Shown here piece by piece: positions 1 through 5,916 of a stretch of DNA of 5,916 nucleotides. The notes under the pieces were generated by a model. It made no database searches and had not been told where the DNA came from. It saw only the letters and a program-made list of their open reading frames with translations. The position numbers were made by a program, and so were the translations under genes. Each line of letters begins with the position of its first letter. Position 1 is the stretch's first letter. Source of the stretch: Candidatus Stercoripulliclostridium merdigallinarum. Lineage in GTDB: Bacteria; Bacillota; Clostridia; Christensenellales; DTU072. The DNA is taken from assembly GCA_018714575.1 (NCBI GenBank), contig DVNF01000123.1:1-5916 (forward strand). Reading direction: 5' to 3'.

Positions 1-1484
1 TGGGCTTTGCAAAAAATTTAAGAGCGTCGATGTTTGAAAAGATACAACACTTTTCTTTTGGTAACGTCGACAAATTTTCAACAGGCAGTCTGGTTACCAG
101 AATGACTACGGACGTCACGTTTATCCGTAACGCTTATACGACGATGATCCGCATAGCGTTCAGGGCGCCGTTGATGTTTGCCATGTCGATTGCCGTAGCG
201 ATAGATATAAATTGGAAAATAGCTTTGATCTTTATCGCCGTAGTTCCGATATTGGCGGTCGCCATGGTCGCGGCGGCTTTGATAGCTTTTCCGCTGTTCA
301 GAAAAATGTTCAAACGCTTTGATAAAATGAACACCGTGGTACAGGAAAACCTGATCGGTATCCGAGTCGTCAAAGCTTTTGTAAAAGAAGATCACGAAAC
401 GCAAAAATTCCGCGACGCCGCCGAAGGCGTCAGAAAGACTCAGGTTTCCGCCGAAAAGTTATTGGCTTACGGTCAGCCGGCGATGCAGCTGGTAATGTTT
501 TTATGCTTGGTCGCCGTGGTATGGTTCGGCGGCAGACAAATTATTTTGGGCACGGGCACGATGACAATGGGGGATCTGGCATCGTTCATAACCTACGTCA
601 ATCAGATATTGATGTCGCTGCTGATGGTGGCGATGATATTCGTAAACGTCGTTCTTAGCAGCGCTTCCGCGGCGCGCGTGTCCGAAGTTTTAAAGGAAAA
701 ACCCGAAATCACAGATGAGTCGGCGACGACGGACGAACAACCGAAAGACGGCTCTATCGAATTTGCGGACGTCAGTTTCGGTTATCAAAAATCCGAAAAA
801 CCGGTTATCGAAGGAATGAACCTTTCGATAGCTTCCGGTGAAACCGTGGGAATCGTGGGCGGCACGGGTTCGGCAAAAAGCACGTTGGTGCAACTGATCC
901 CCAGGCTGTACGACGTTTCGGCGGGGGAAATTCGCGTAGGCGGTTTGCCTGTAAAGAACTATACGATCAAAAATCTGAGAAGCGCGGTAAGTATGGTGTT
1001 GCAAAAGAACGTCTTGTTCAGCGGCACCATTCGCGATAACCTGAAATGGGGTGACGAAAACGCTACGGACGAGGAATTGATCGCGGCGTGCAGAACAGCC
1101 GCCGCGGACTTTGTCGAAAGCTTTCCGGAGGGCTTGGATACCGATTTGGGACAGGGCGGAGTCAACCTTTCGGGCGGGCAAAAGCAACGGCTTTGTATAG
1201 CTCGCGCCGTGTTGAAAAAGCCTAAGATCATGATTTTGGACGATTCGACTTCGGCGGTGGATTCGGCTACGGACAGGCATATTCGCAGCGAATTAAAGGA
1301 TAAATTACAGGGAATGACGGTGCTGATAATCGCCCAGCGTATTTCTTCGGTAAAGGACGCGGACAAGATCTTGGTGCTGCACGACGGGAAAATTATCGGC
1401 GAAGGCGCTCATTCCGATCTGTACAGGACTTGCAGCGAATACAGAAATATCTGCGATCTGCAAAACGTAGGGGAGGTGGTTTGA
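1..1484 (+). CDS. ABC exporter half-transporter, degenerate-site subunit (5' partial)
   Basis: This is a fused membrane-plus-ATPase half of an ABC exporter in the cytoplasmic membrane, expected to pair with the next gene. The frame is open to the left edge (first whole codon at 3), so the ATG at 30 is an internal Met. About 80-95 residues, including membrane helices 1 and 2, are missing compared with the usual 570-600. Numbering from that Met, helices lie near 44-59, 62-87, 147-170 and 183-210. The ATPase domain starts near 241. It has A-loop Tyr252, Walker A GGTGSAKS (277-284), Q-loop Gln325, an intact LSGGQ signature (380-384), Walker B ending in Asp404 followed by Asp405 instead of Glu, and Gln436 at the switch-His position. 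Loss of the last Walker A Gly, the Glu and the His marks it as the catalytically poor half of a heterodimer. It resembles the YheI/TM287-like group. Drug, lipid or peptide export are all possible. The stop is TGA at 1482. Confidence 0.95.
   Translation, partial: GFAKNLRASMFEKIQHFSFGNVDKFSTGSLVTRMTTDVTFIRNAYTTMIRIAFRAPLMFAMSIAVAIDINWKIALIFIAVVPILAVAMVAAALIAFPLFRKMFKRFDKMNTVVQENLIGIRVVKAFVKEDHETQKFRDAAEGVRKTQVSAEKLLAYGQPAMQLVMFLCLVAVVWFGGRQIILGTGTMTMGDLASFITYVNQILMSLLMVAMIFVNVVLSSASAARVSEVLKEKPEITDESATTDEQPKDGSIEFADVSFGYQKSEKPVIEGMNLSIASGETVGIVGGTGSAKSTLVQLIPRLYDVSAGEIRVGGLPVKNYTIKNLRSAVSMVLQKNVLFSGTIRDNLKWGDENATDEELIAACRTAAADFVESFPEGLDTDLGQGGVNLSGGQKQRLCIARAVLKKPKIMILDDSTSAVDSATDRHIRSELKDKLQGMTVLIIAQRISSVKDADKILVLHDGKIIGEGAHSDLYRTCSEYRNICDLQNVGEVV
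1472..1478 (+). promoter_or_regulatory. Ribosome binding site of the second ABC gene
   Basis: GGAGGTG, a seven-base match to the Bacillota anti-Shine-Dalgarno, lies inside the last codons of the upstream ABC gene, 8 bases before ATG 1487. It decides the start. In-frame Mets at 1496 and 1505 are too far away, and the in-frame Met at 1430 lies well upstream of it. Confidence 0.85.
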
Positions 1485-1486
1485 TC

Positions 1487-3385
1487 ATGGCGATAATGAA
1501 AAACATGGCAAACGGTAATCGTCCCCAAAACCCGTTAAAAACGTTCAAAGCCATTCTGCGCTTTATCAAAAAATACGTTTTGCATATAGTGTTTGCGTTG
1601 TTAGGAGCCGTTGTAAACGTAGGGTGCATGCTTGGCGGCACTATAATGTTGCGGGAACTGTTGGAAATTATCGAAGAGTCGATTCTGACGGGAATGTCCA
1701 CAGCCGAATTGATGGGGCTATTAACCGAAAACGCCGTCATTATGATAGCGATCTACTTAGTAGGAGCTTTGGGCGGCATGGTCAGCATGCGCTTACTGCT
1801 GACGGTATCCACCGGTACGTTGTACGACATTCGTACCACGATGTTCGAAAAAATGGAAAAATTACCCATCTCCTATTTCGACAACCGCACGCACGGCGAA
1901 ATTATGAGCCAATATACCGCGGATACCGACGCGCTGAGGGATATGATCTCCAACGGGATCCCCAACCTGATCTCTTCGTCGCTGACCTTGATAGGAGTTT
2001 TCGTGCTGATGTTCGTTTTCAGCCCCGTTTTGGCGTTGTTTGCGGTAGCGATGTTTGCGGTAATGGTCGTAGTAGTGACGGTGATCGCAGGAAAGGGCTC
2101 CGTCCACTTCCTGAACCAACAAGCGGGTATCGCCAAAGCCAACGGCTATATCGAGGAATACATCGAAGGTCAAAAGGTGGTACAGGTATTCTGTCACGAG
2201 GAAAAGACCAAAGACGGCTTCCGAAAGGTCAACGAAGCGTTGTGCCGATCGGAAACTTCGGCGCAAACTTATGCTCAGATACTGATGCCGATAATGGGCA
2301 ATCTGTCGTATTTGAACTACGTTGTCACCGCGATAGCGGGCGCGTTGATGATAGGCGCGGGGCGTTTGGAAGGCGGCGCGCCGTTGCTGATTTCGTTTTT
2401 AACGCTCTCCAGGCAGTTTTCGATGCCTTTGACTACTATTTCTCAGCAGTTCAACGGAATAATGACGGCTTTGGCAGGTGCGGAAAGGATCATGCGGCTG
2501 ATAGAAACACCGCCGGAAGGCAATCAGGGTTACGTCACGTTGGTGAACGCCGAAAAGGACGATGACGGCATCCGCGAATCGGCTGTCAGAACGGGCGCTT
2601 GGGCTTGGAAACATTACCATAAAGCTACTGATACCACCACTTACACCGAATGGAAAGGCAAAATACAGTTCGATCATGTCAACTTTGCCTACGTCCCCGA
2701 AAAACCGGTATTGCACGACGTTTCGTTTACGGCAATGCCCGGCAGTAAAATAGCTTTGGTGGGGTCTACGGGAGCAGGCAAAACTACCATTACCAACTTG
2801 TTGAACAGGTTTTACGAAGTCGAAGACGGCAAGATACGTTACGACGATATAAATATACAAAAGATAGTAAAACAGGATTTGCGTAAATCTATGGCTATGG
2901 TGTTGCAGGACGTGCATTTGTTTACGGGTACCGTTCGCGACAATATCCGCTACGGACGTGAGGACGCCACCGATTCCGAAGTCGAAGCCGCGGCAGTCCT
3001 TGCCAACGCGGACGAATTTATACGCTCTTTGCCCGAAGGCTACGATACTGTGTTGACTCAGGACGGAGCGAACCTATCGCAGGGTCAAAGGCAGTTACTG
3101 TCTATAGCCAGGGCAGCCGTTGCGGATCCTCCGGTGTTGGTGCTGGACGAGGCCACTTCTTCCATTGACACCGCTACCGAAAAATTGATCGAAAACGGTA
3201 TGGATAGCCTGATGAAAGGGCGCACAGTATTCATTATCGCACACAGGCTGTCTACCGTCAGAAACGCCGACGTCATCCTGGTGATAGAGGGCGGCCGGAT
3301 AGTAGAACGCGGCTCGCATGCGGAGCTGTTGGAAAAACACGGCAGATACTTCGATTTGTATACGGGAGCGTTCGAATTAAGCTGA
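1487..3385 (+). CDS. ABC exporter half-transporter, catalytic-site subunit
   Basis: This complete 632-residue ABC exporter half is the likely partner of the gene before it; the dimer would use ATP to export an unknown substrate. ATG 1487 is chosen because GGAGGTG precedes it by 8 bases; it starts 2 bases after the upstream stop, indicating one operon with coupled translation. Six membrane helices lie near residues 28-53, 80-103, 159-178, 180-202, 266-292 and 298-325. The ATPase domain (from about 393) has A-loop Tyr402, canonical Walker A GSTGAGKT (426-433), Q-loop Gln474, Walker B ending Asp554 with catalytic Glu555, and switch His586. The signature is LSQGQ (530-534) instead of LSGGQ. Good Walker motifs with a poor signature complement the first subunit. 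An extra stretch of about 50 residues (341-392) sits between the two domains; from memory, relatives in Clostridia carry a similar insert. The family resembles YheH/TM288-like MdlB proteins. The substrate is not predictable. Confidence 0.96.
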   Translation: MAIMKNMANGNRPQNPLKTFKAILRFIKKYVLHIVFALLGAVVNVGCMLGGTIMLRELLEIIEESILTGMSTAELMGLLTENAVIMIAIYLVGALGGMVSMRLLLTVSTGTLYDIRTTMFEKMEKLPISYFDNRTHGEIMSQYTADTDALRDMISNGIPNLISSSLTLIGVFVLMFVFSPVLALFAVAMFAVMVVVVTVIAGKGSVHFLNQQAGIAKANGYIEEYIEGQKVVQVFCHEEKTKDGFRKVNEALCRSETSAQTYAQILMPIMGNLSYLNYVVTAIAGALMIGAGRLEGGAPLLISFLTLSRQFSMPLTTISQQFNGIMTALAGAERIMRLIETPPEGNQGYVTLVNAEKDDDGIRESAVRTGAWAWKHYHKATDTTTYTEWKGKIQFDHVNFAYVPEKPVLHDVSFTAMPGSKIALVGSTGAGKTTITNLLNRFYEVEDGKIRYDDINIQKIVKQDLRKSMAMVLQDVHLFTGTVRDNIRYGREDATDSEVEAAAVLANADEFIRSLPEGYDTVLTQDGANLSQGQRQLLSIARAAVADPPVLVLDEATSSIDTATEKLIENGMDSLMKGRTVFIIAHRLSTVRNADVILVIEGGRIVERGSHAELLEKHGRYFDLYTGAFELS

Positions 3386-3411
3386 TATAACGATATTGCA
3401 TTGCCAATAAG

Positions 3412-3440
3412 TTGACAACAGTCGGATAGTTTTTTATACT
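3412..3440 (+). promoter_or_regulatory. Sigma-A type promoter for the lipoprotein gene
   Basis: The -35 box TTGACA (3412-3417) is a perfect consensus match, and the -10 box TATACT (3435-3440) matches five of six. They are separated by the ideal 17 bases. Transcription would begin near 3446-3448, giving a leader of about 35 bases before ATG 3482. The -35 box lies 26 bases after the exporter stop. No operator is evident beyond a short GTTG-A-CAAC symmetry over the -35 box, which may be chance. Confidence 0.85.
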
Positions 3441-3466
3441 ATAACCATAATTTAGTACCGTGTATC

Positions 3467-3473
3467 GGAGGGG
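3467..3473 (+). promoter_or_regulatory. Ribosome binding site of the lipoprotein gene
   Basis: GGAGGGG contains the core GGAGG and ends 8 bases before ATG 3482. A weaker purine run, AAAGGA at 3494-3499, sits 6 bases before the next in-frame ATG at 3506, so a second start is possible. The upstream site is the stronger match. Confidence 0.75.
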
Positions 3474-3481
3474 TACGTTAT

Positions 3482-3571
3482 ATGACGTCACGGAAAGGAA
3501 AATATATGAGAATTTTTGCAGTCATCGCCGTATTGGCTTTGGCTGTATCTTTGACAGCTTTGGTCGCCTGC
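3482..3571 (+). other. Lipoprotein signal peptide with lipobox
   Basis: Residues 1-30 show a basic head (Arg4, Lys5, Lys7, Arg10), a hydrophobic core (11-29) and LVAC ending at Cys30 (codon 3569-3571). This fits the signal peptidase II pattern L-[VASTI]-[AGS]-C. Cys30 would be the lipidated first residue of the mature protein. Only the N-terminal start (3482 or 3506) is uncertain; both keep the lipobox. Confidence 0.9.
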
Positions 3572-5916
3572 GTAGATCCGGCAGACCCCGATCCCGGAAC
3601 GGGAACAACGTATAAAATCATTTTCGACGCCGGCGAAAACATGCAGGATCCGAAAGACATAGTTTTGTCGGGTTCTTCCCAAATAATACTGCCGGAGCTG
3701 ACGCGCCCGGGCTATAGTTTCGACGGTTGGTACGTCGACGAAGATTTTGAAGTCAGTCTGCGCGATTATTTGTTAGGTAACCAAGTTTCACACAACATAA
3801 CGGCTTATGCGAAGTGGACGGCGATAGAATACGACCTGACAGCCTCCGTAAACAATCCGAAGGCAGGTTCCATATCGGTGGACGGCGAGGAGTACGAAGA
3901 CTATTCCGCTACATTCGTATACGGCGATGAATTTACTTTCACGGCGATTAGCGACCCCGAAACAGCCGATTACTATACATTTGTCGGCTGGTACGACGAT
4001 TCCGGCAGGCAAGTGCAGGGCGGCACGACCTACGAATTTACCGCCGGTGCGGACGACACGGATTTGGAAGCGCGCTGGCGCGGAGCGCAACTGAAGATAT
4101 TTTTCCATAACGACAGGGCGACCGGCGCCGCCGACGCCGCCGAAGAAGTCATCGCGGTAACCGATTATAGGTACGGCGATACTTTCACATACGTTCCCGA
4201 CTATGCCGCGGATTCGATATTTGTAGGTTGGAGTTACATTCAAACGGGCGGAGAATCGGCAAGCGACGGCGACGGAAAATTCGAATTGTTTCAGCCCGCA
4301 GACGAGTATTTGGTACAGTCGAACGAACAGGGGATAAGGTACGAATTGCACTTGTACGCCGAATGGCGGGACGCCGATTTCGAATTGGAGCTGTCATCGG
4401 TTGACGGCGGATATTCGGTAAACGGTTGGAAAGAGGCGGAGTACGACGGAGGAACTCCTCCGGAAAGTTTCCGTATACCGTCCTCGTTTATGGGTACGCC
4501 GATAGTAGCCGTAGCCGAGAATGCCTTTGATAATTACTTCGGTTCCGTATTCGTTCCCGGATCGGTGACGGAAATAGGTGCAAACGCTTTCGAGGATACC
4601 GCAAAGGTGTATTTCGACGCGGACGTCGATTACGCAGCAGTTTCCGCGGACTTGGTCGGCCTGGGTACCGACAATGTATATTTCAATATTTTGGTATGGC
4701 TTAACGCAAAAGCCGATTACGCAGATTTCGATTATCCGATGTATATCGAAAACGGCGACGGCATTTTCGATACGGATATAGGCTCCGAGGAGGAATTTAT
4801 TGCCGTTTACAGCTATTGCTGGCTGTATAACGTGGGCTCTATGGACCTGGATCGTAACGGAAATAGCGGCGGCACAAAAGTCACGTTTAATTTGGAAAAC
4901 GCAGGAATAGCCGCCGACAAAATAATTGAAACGGTACTGGGATTGAATTCCAAAAACGAAAAAGTTCCTTCCGGTTGGATCGACAAAGCCATTTCGATGA
5001 TAGGATTAAAGAGCAATACCGCTACGATCTATGCCTATTTATATAATCCGGAAAGTCGTTACGACCTGACGATAATATTCAAAGATATGTCCGAAAACGG
5101 CGGCGATTCCTATGTCGCTTCAAAGGAAACCGACGAATTTATGCAAACGCAGGCAGGAGCGGTTTTCGCCGAAGCCGCTGGCGAAGCCAATCCCGTATTA
5201 TTGCCGATAGATTCCCTGCCCGAATATGTGGTGTATAATTCGGAACAGTTGGTTTATGCGGTAGAAAACGGCTTTAAGCCGCGTTTCGGAACGCTGTCTG
5301 CCACCGCGCCCGACCACGCGAAAAAAGCTTTGCAATCGGCGCGTGATGTGTGGGATACCGCCAGGAGAATATTGTATTCGATAAATTCCGACGGCGACGA
5401 TACGGTAGAAAAGCTGTCGAAAATTCACGATTATATAGCGTTAAACGTCATTTATGACAGTGCGTTGTTACAACTTAGCGAGAGCGAGGATCCTCAATAT
5501 TCGTACTCCTATTTGTCGGGCTTCCGCGGATTTAATCTGGAAGGCGCGTTGTTGGACGGCAAAGCCGTCTGCGACGGTATCACCAAAGCGTTCATGTTGT
5601 TGGCGCGCATGGAAGGCATCGAATGTATCAGGGTCACGGGTAAAAATGCCGAAAACGTCGGACACGCTTGGAACAAAGTTAAAATCGAAAATACTTGGTA
5701 TAATATCGACGTCACGGGGGACGATATTCTGACCGAAATAAAAGCTAACGGCACGGTGGTAACCGTAGTAGAAACGCTTGCCCACGATAAGTTCCTGGTT
5801 TCGGACGCCTTCTTGGTGGCCGCAGGATATACCGAGGATGATTACGGATACGTCGAGGCAACCGGTCGATACGATTATTACGGTTCCGTAACTCCGTCGG
5901 TTTTGCAGGGAGTGAC
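3482..5916 (+). CDS. Surface lipoprotein with InlB-type repeats and transglutaminase-like domain (3' partial)
   Basis: This frame runs 811 codons to the right edge without a stop. It begins MTSRKGKYMR, then a hydrophobic stretch (11-29) and a lipobox LVAC with Cys30, so the product should be secreted and lipid-anchored on the outer face of the membrane. ATG 3506 would give a more usual short signal peptide. A Pro/Asp/Gly linker follows. Next come three InlB/Listeria-Bacteroides repeats (about 43-113, 116-200, 202-296) marked by FDGWY, FVGWY and FVGW; one BspA-like leucine-rich unit (305-384); an unassigned region (385-575); and a transglutaminase-like domain (about 579-800). The last has Cys697 in GKAVCDG, His728 in GHAWNKV and Asp743 in WYNIDVTGDD, so the triad is complete. 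InlB repeats and leucine-rich units usually mediate surface contacts. The cysteine domain may cross-link or cleave protein or cell-wall peptides; which one is not readable. It is strongly acidic, as expected for an exported surface protein. Confidence 0.93.
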   Translation, partial: MTSRKGKYMRIFAVIAVLALAVSLTALVACVDPADPDPGTGTTYKIIFDAGENMQDPKDIVLSGSSQIILPELTRPGYSFDGWYVDEDFEVSLRDYLLGNQVSHNITAYAKWTAIEYDLTASVNNPKAGSISVDGEEYEDYSATFVYGDEFTFTAISDPETADYYTFVGWYDDSGRQVQGGTTYEFTAGADDTDLEARWRGAQLKIFFHNDRATGAADAAEEVIAVTDYRYGDTFTYVPDYAADSIFVGWSYIQTGGESASDGDGKFELFQPADEYLVQSNEQGIRYELHLYAEWRDADFELELSSVDGGYSVNGWKEAEYDGGTPPESFRIPSSFMGTPIVAVAENAFDNYFGSVFVPGSVTEIGANAFEDTAKVYFDADVDYAAVSADLVGLGTDNVYFNILVWLNAKADYADFDYPMYIENGDGIFDTDIGSEEEFIAVYSYCWLYNVGSMDLDRNGNSGGTKVTFNLENAGIAADKIIETVLGLNSKNEKVPSGWIDKAISMIGLKSNTATIYAYLYNPESRYDLTIIFKDMSENGGDSYVASKETDEFMQTQAGAVFAEAAGEANPVLLPIDSLPEYVVYNSEQLVYAVENGFKPRFGTLSATAPDHAKKALQSARDVWDTARRILYSINSDGDDTVEKLSKIHDYIALNVIYDSALLQLSESEDPQYSYSYLSGFRGFNLEGALLDGKAVCDGITKAFMLLARMEGIECIRVTGKNAENVGHAWNKVKIENTWYNIDVTGDDILTEIKANGTVVTVVETLAHDKFLVSDAFLVAAGYTEDDYGYVEATGRYDYYGSVTPSVLQGV
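3608..3820 (+). repeat. InlB B-repeat 1 (Listeria-Bacteroides type)
   Basis: Residues 43-113 begin TYKIIFDAG and carry the hallmark LTRPGYSFDGWYVDEDF, ending in ITAYAKWT. This is a close fit to the beta-grasp-like Flg_new/InlB repeat of surface proteins. It is the most canonical of the three copies. Confidence 0.88.
3827..4081 (+). repeat. InlB-like repeat 2 (divergent)
   Basis: Residues 116-200 have a PKAGSISVDG start, YGDEFTFTA, then FVGWYDDSGRQV and a TDLEARW end. This resembles the divergent InlB B-repeat class, where a GWYD turn follows a 'GxxFTFTA' strand. It directly follows repeat 1. Confidence 0.78.
4085..4369 (+). repeat. InlB-like repeat 3 (divergent, extended)
   Basis: Residues 202-296 start AQLKIFFHN and contain YGDTFTYVPDYAADSIFVGW, ending ELHLYAEW. 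The core turn FVGW and closing AEW match the family. The stretch after FVGW (about residues 251-286) is longer than in copies 1 and 2, with a Gly/Ser/Asp-rich loop. Confidence 0.72.
4394..4633 (+). repeat. Single BspA-like leucine-rich unit
   Basis: Residues 305-384 contain FRIPSSFMGTPIVAVAENAF and, a few residues on, VFVPGSVTEIGANAFED. The 'IP..V..I...AF' rhythm is that of LRR_5/BspA repeats. Only about one and a half units are present, whereas such arrays usually hold many. This may be a remnant or a spacer between the InlB repeats and the next region. Confidence 0.75.
4634..5206 (+). other. Unassigned region of the lipoprotein
   Basis: Residues 385-575 match no domain I recognise. They are acidic with mixed strand-like and helical stretches, contain a DLDRNGN segment (455-461) that resembles a calcium-binding loop, and include Cys446. 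The frame is clean and codon use looks like that of the flanks, so this is real coding sequence, perhaps a substrate-binding or spacer domain preceding the enzyme domain. Confidence 0.6.
5216..5881 (+). other. Transglutaminase-like cysteine domain
   Basis: Residues 579-800 start with a YNSEQLVYAVENGFKP strand-helix lead-in and a helical stretch ending KLSKIHDYIALNVIYD, as seen before many bacterial transglutaminase-like cores. Cys697 (codon 5570) sits in GKAVCDGITKAF, His728 (5663) in GHAWNKV, and Asp743 (5708) in WYNIDVT. All three catalytic positions are intact. The usual Trp after DVT is Gly here. The tail ATGRYDYYGS is also a familiar element after such cores. The target, peptide cleavage or cross-linking, is unknown. 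Confidence 0.87.

Larger units (their letters stand above)
3386..3481 (+). other. Intergenic gap between exporter operon and lipoprotein gene
   Basis: These 96 bases hold a promoter, a short leader and a ribosome binding site for the downstream gene. No strong hairpin followed by a T-run is seen after the exporter stop. The only T-run (six T at 3430-3435) is preceded by at most a three-base GAC/GTC stem, so a terminator for the exporter transcript cannot be supported here. Confidence 0.8.

Noticed and set aside
30..32. ATG 30 as the true start of the first ABC gene
   Set aside because: The frame is open to the window edge, and the upstream residues GFAKNLRAS match the end of helix 2 in the family. 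No ribosome site precedes the ATG, so the gene is cut by the window.
690..1280. Long antisense reading frame opposite the first ABC gene
   Set aside because: It lies wholly opposite the conserved ATPase domain, its translation has no recognisable family or motif, and it has no convincing ribosome site. It is a shadow of the real gene.
1624..2565. 313-codon same-strand frame inside the second ABC gene
   Set aside because: It overlaps the well conserved membrane domain in another frame, and its translation is Arg- and Gly-rich without any hydrophobic or catalytic pattern. It is a frame shadow.
3411..3435. Possible terminator made of GTTGACAAC/GTC and the T6 run
   Set aside because: The symmetry GTTG-A-CAAC leaves no usable loop, the alternative stem is only GAC/GTC, and the T-run overlaps the promoter -10 region. 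It is better explained as promoter.
3483..3490. Palindrome TGACGTCA over the lipoprotein start codon
   Set aside because: An eight-base palindrome is expected by chance in a window of this size, and no second copy or partner site is seen nearby.
3788..4351. Antisense frame of 187 codons opposite the lipoprotein repeats
   Set aside because: The + strand frame is uninterrupted and encodes recognisable repeats here, while the antisense product resembles nothing and lacks a promoter or ribosome site.
5454..5732. 92-codon + strand frame within the transglutaminase region
   Set aside because: The overlapping frame carries the Cys-His-Asp motifs and is open across the whole region, so the short frame is a shadow.

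Overview
The window fits a member of the Bacillota, most likely an uncultured clostridial gut lineage. The evidence is a tandem heterodimeric ABC exporter of the type common in Clostridia, strong GGAGG Shine-Dalgarno sequences, a consensus sigma-A style promoter, and a lipoprotein carrying InlB-type repeats and a transglutaminase-like domain. Base composition is moderate and looks even along the window. This placement comes from recognising protein families, not from a search, so the rank below phylum is tentative. All three genes are on the + strand and together fill nearly the whole window.

Positions 1-1484 hold the 3' part of an ABC exporter half-transporter; its first two membrane helices lie off the left edge. 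It is followed after 2 bases by a second, complete half-transporter (1487-3385). The two make a matched pair. The first has a degenerate Walker A, an Asp in place of the catalytic Glu, and a Gln in place of the switch His, but an intact LSGGQ signature. The second has intact Walker A, Glu and His but a degenerate LSQGQ signature. In the dimer this predicts one hydrolysing site and one degenerate site, as in known heterodimeric exporters of the TM287/TM288 type. The substrate cannot be read from the sequence.

Positions 3386-3481 are a 96-base intergenic gap with a near-perfect promoter (TTGACA, 17-base spacer, TATACT), a short leader and a Shine-Dalgarno. No convincing terminator is visible for the exporter operon.

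From 3482 to the right edge runs one open reading frame of 811 codons with no stop in the window. It encodes a secreted, lipid-anchored surface protein: signal peptide with lipobox, three InlB/Listeria-Bacteroides type repeats, one BspA-like leucine-rich unit, an unassigned region of about 190 residues, and a transglutaminase-like cysteine domain with Cys, His and Asp all present. It has its own promoter, so a functional link to the exporter is not implied.

I see no RNA gene, CRISPR array, insertion sequence, attachment site or frameshift. The noteworthy points are the complementary degenerate ABC pair and the architecture of the lipoprotein, including its unassigned middle region. I do not see a clearly undescribed system.
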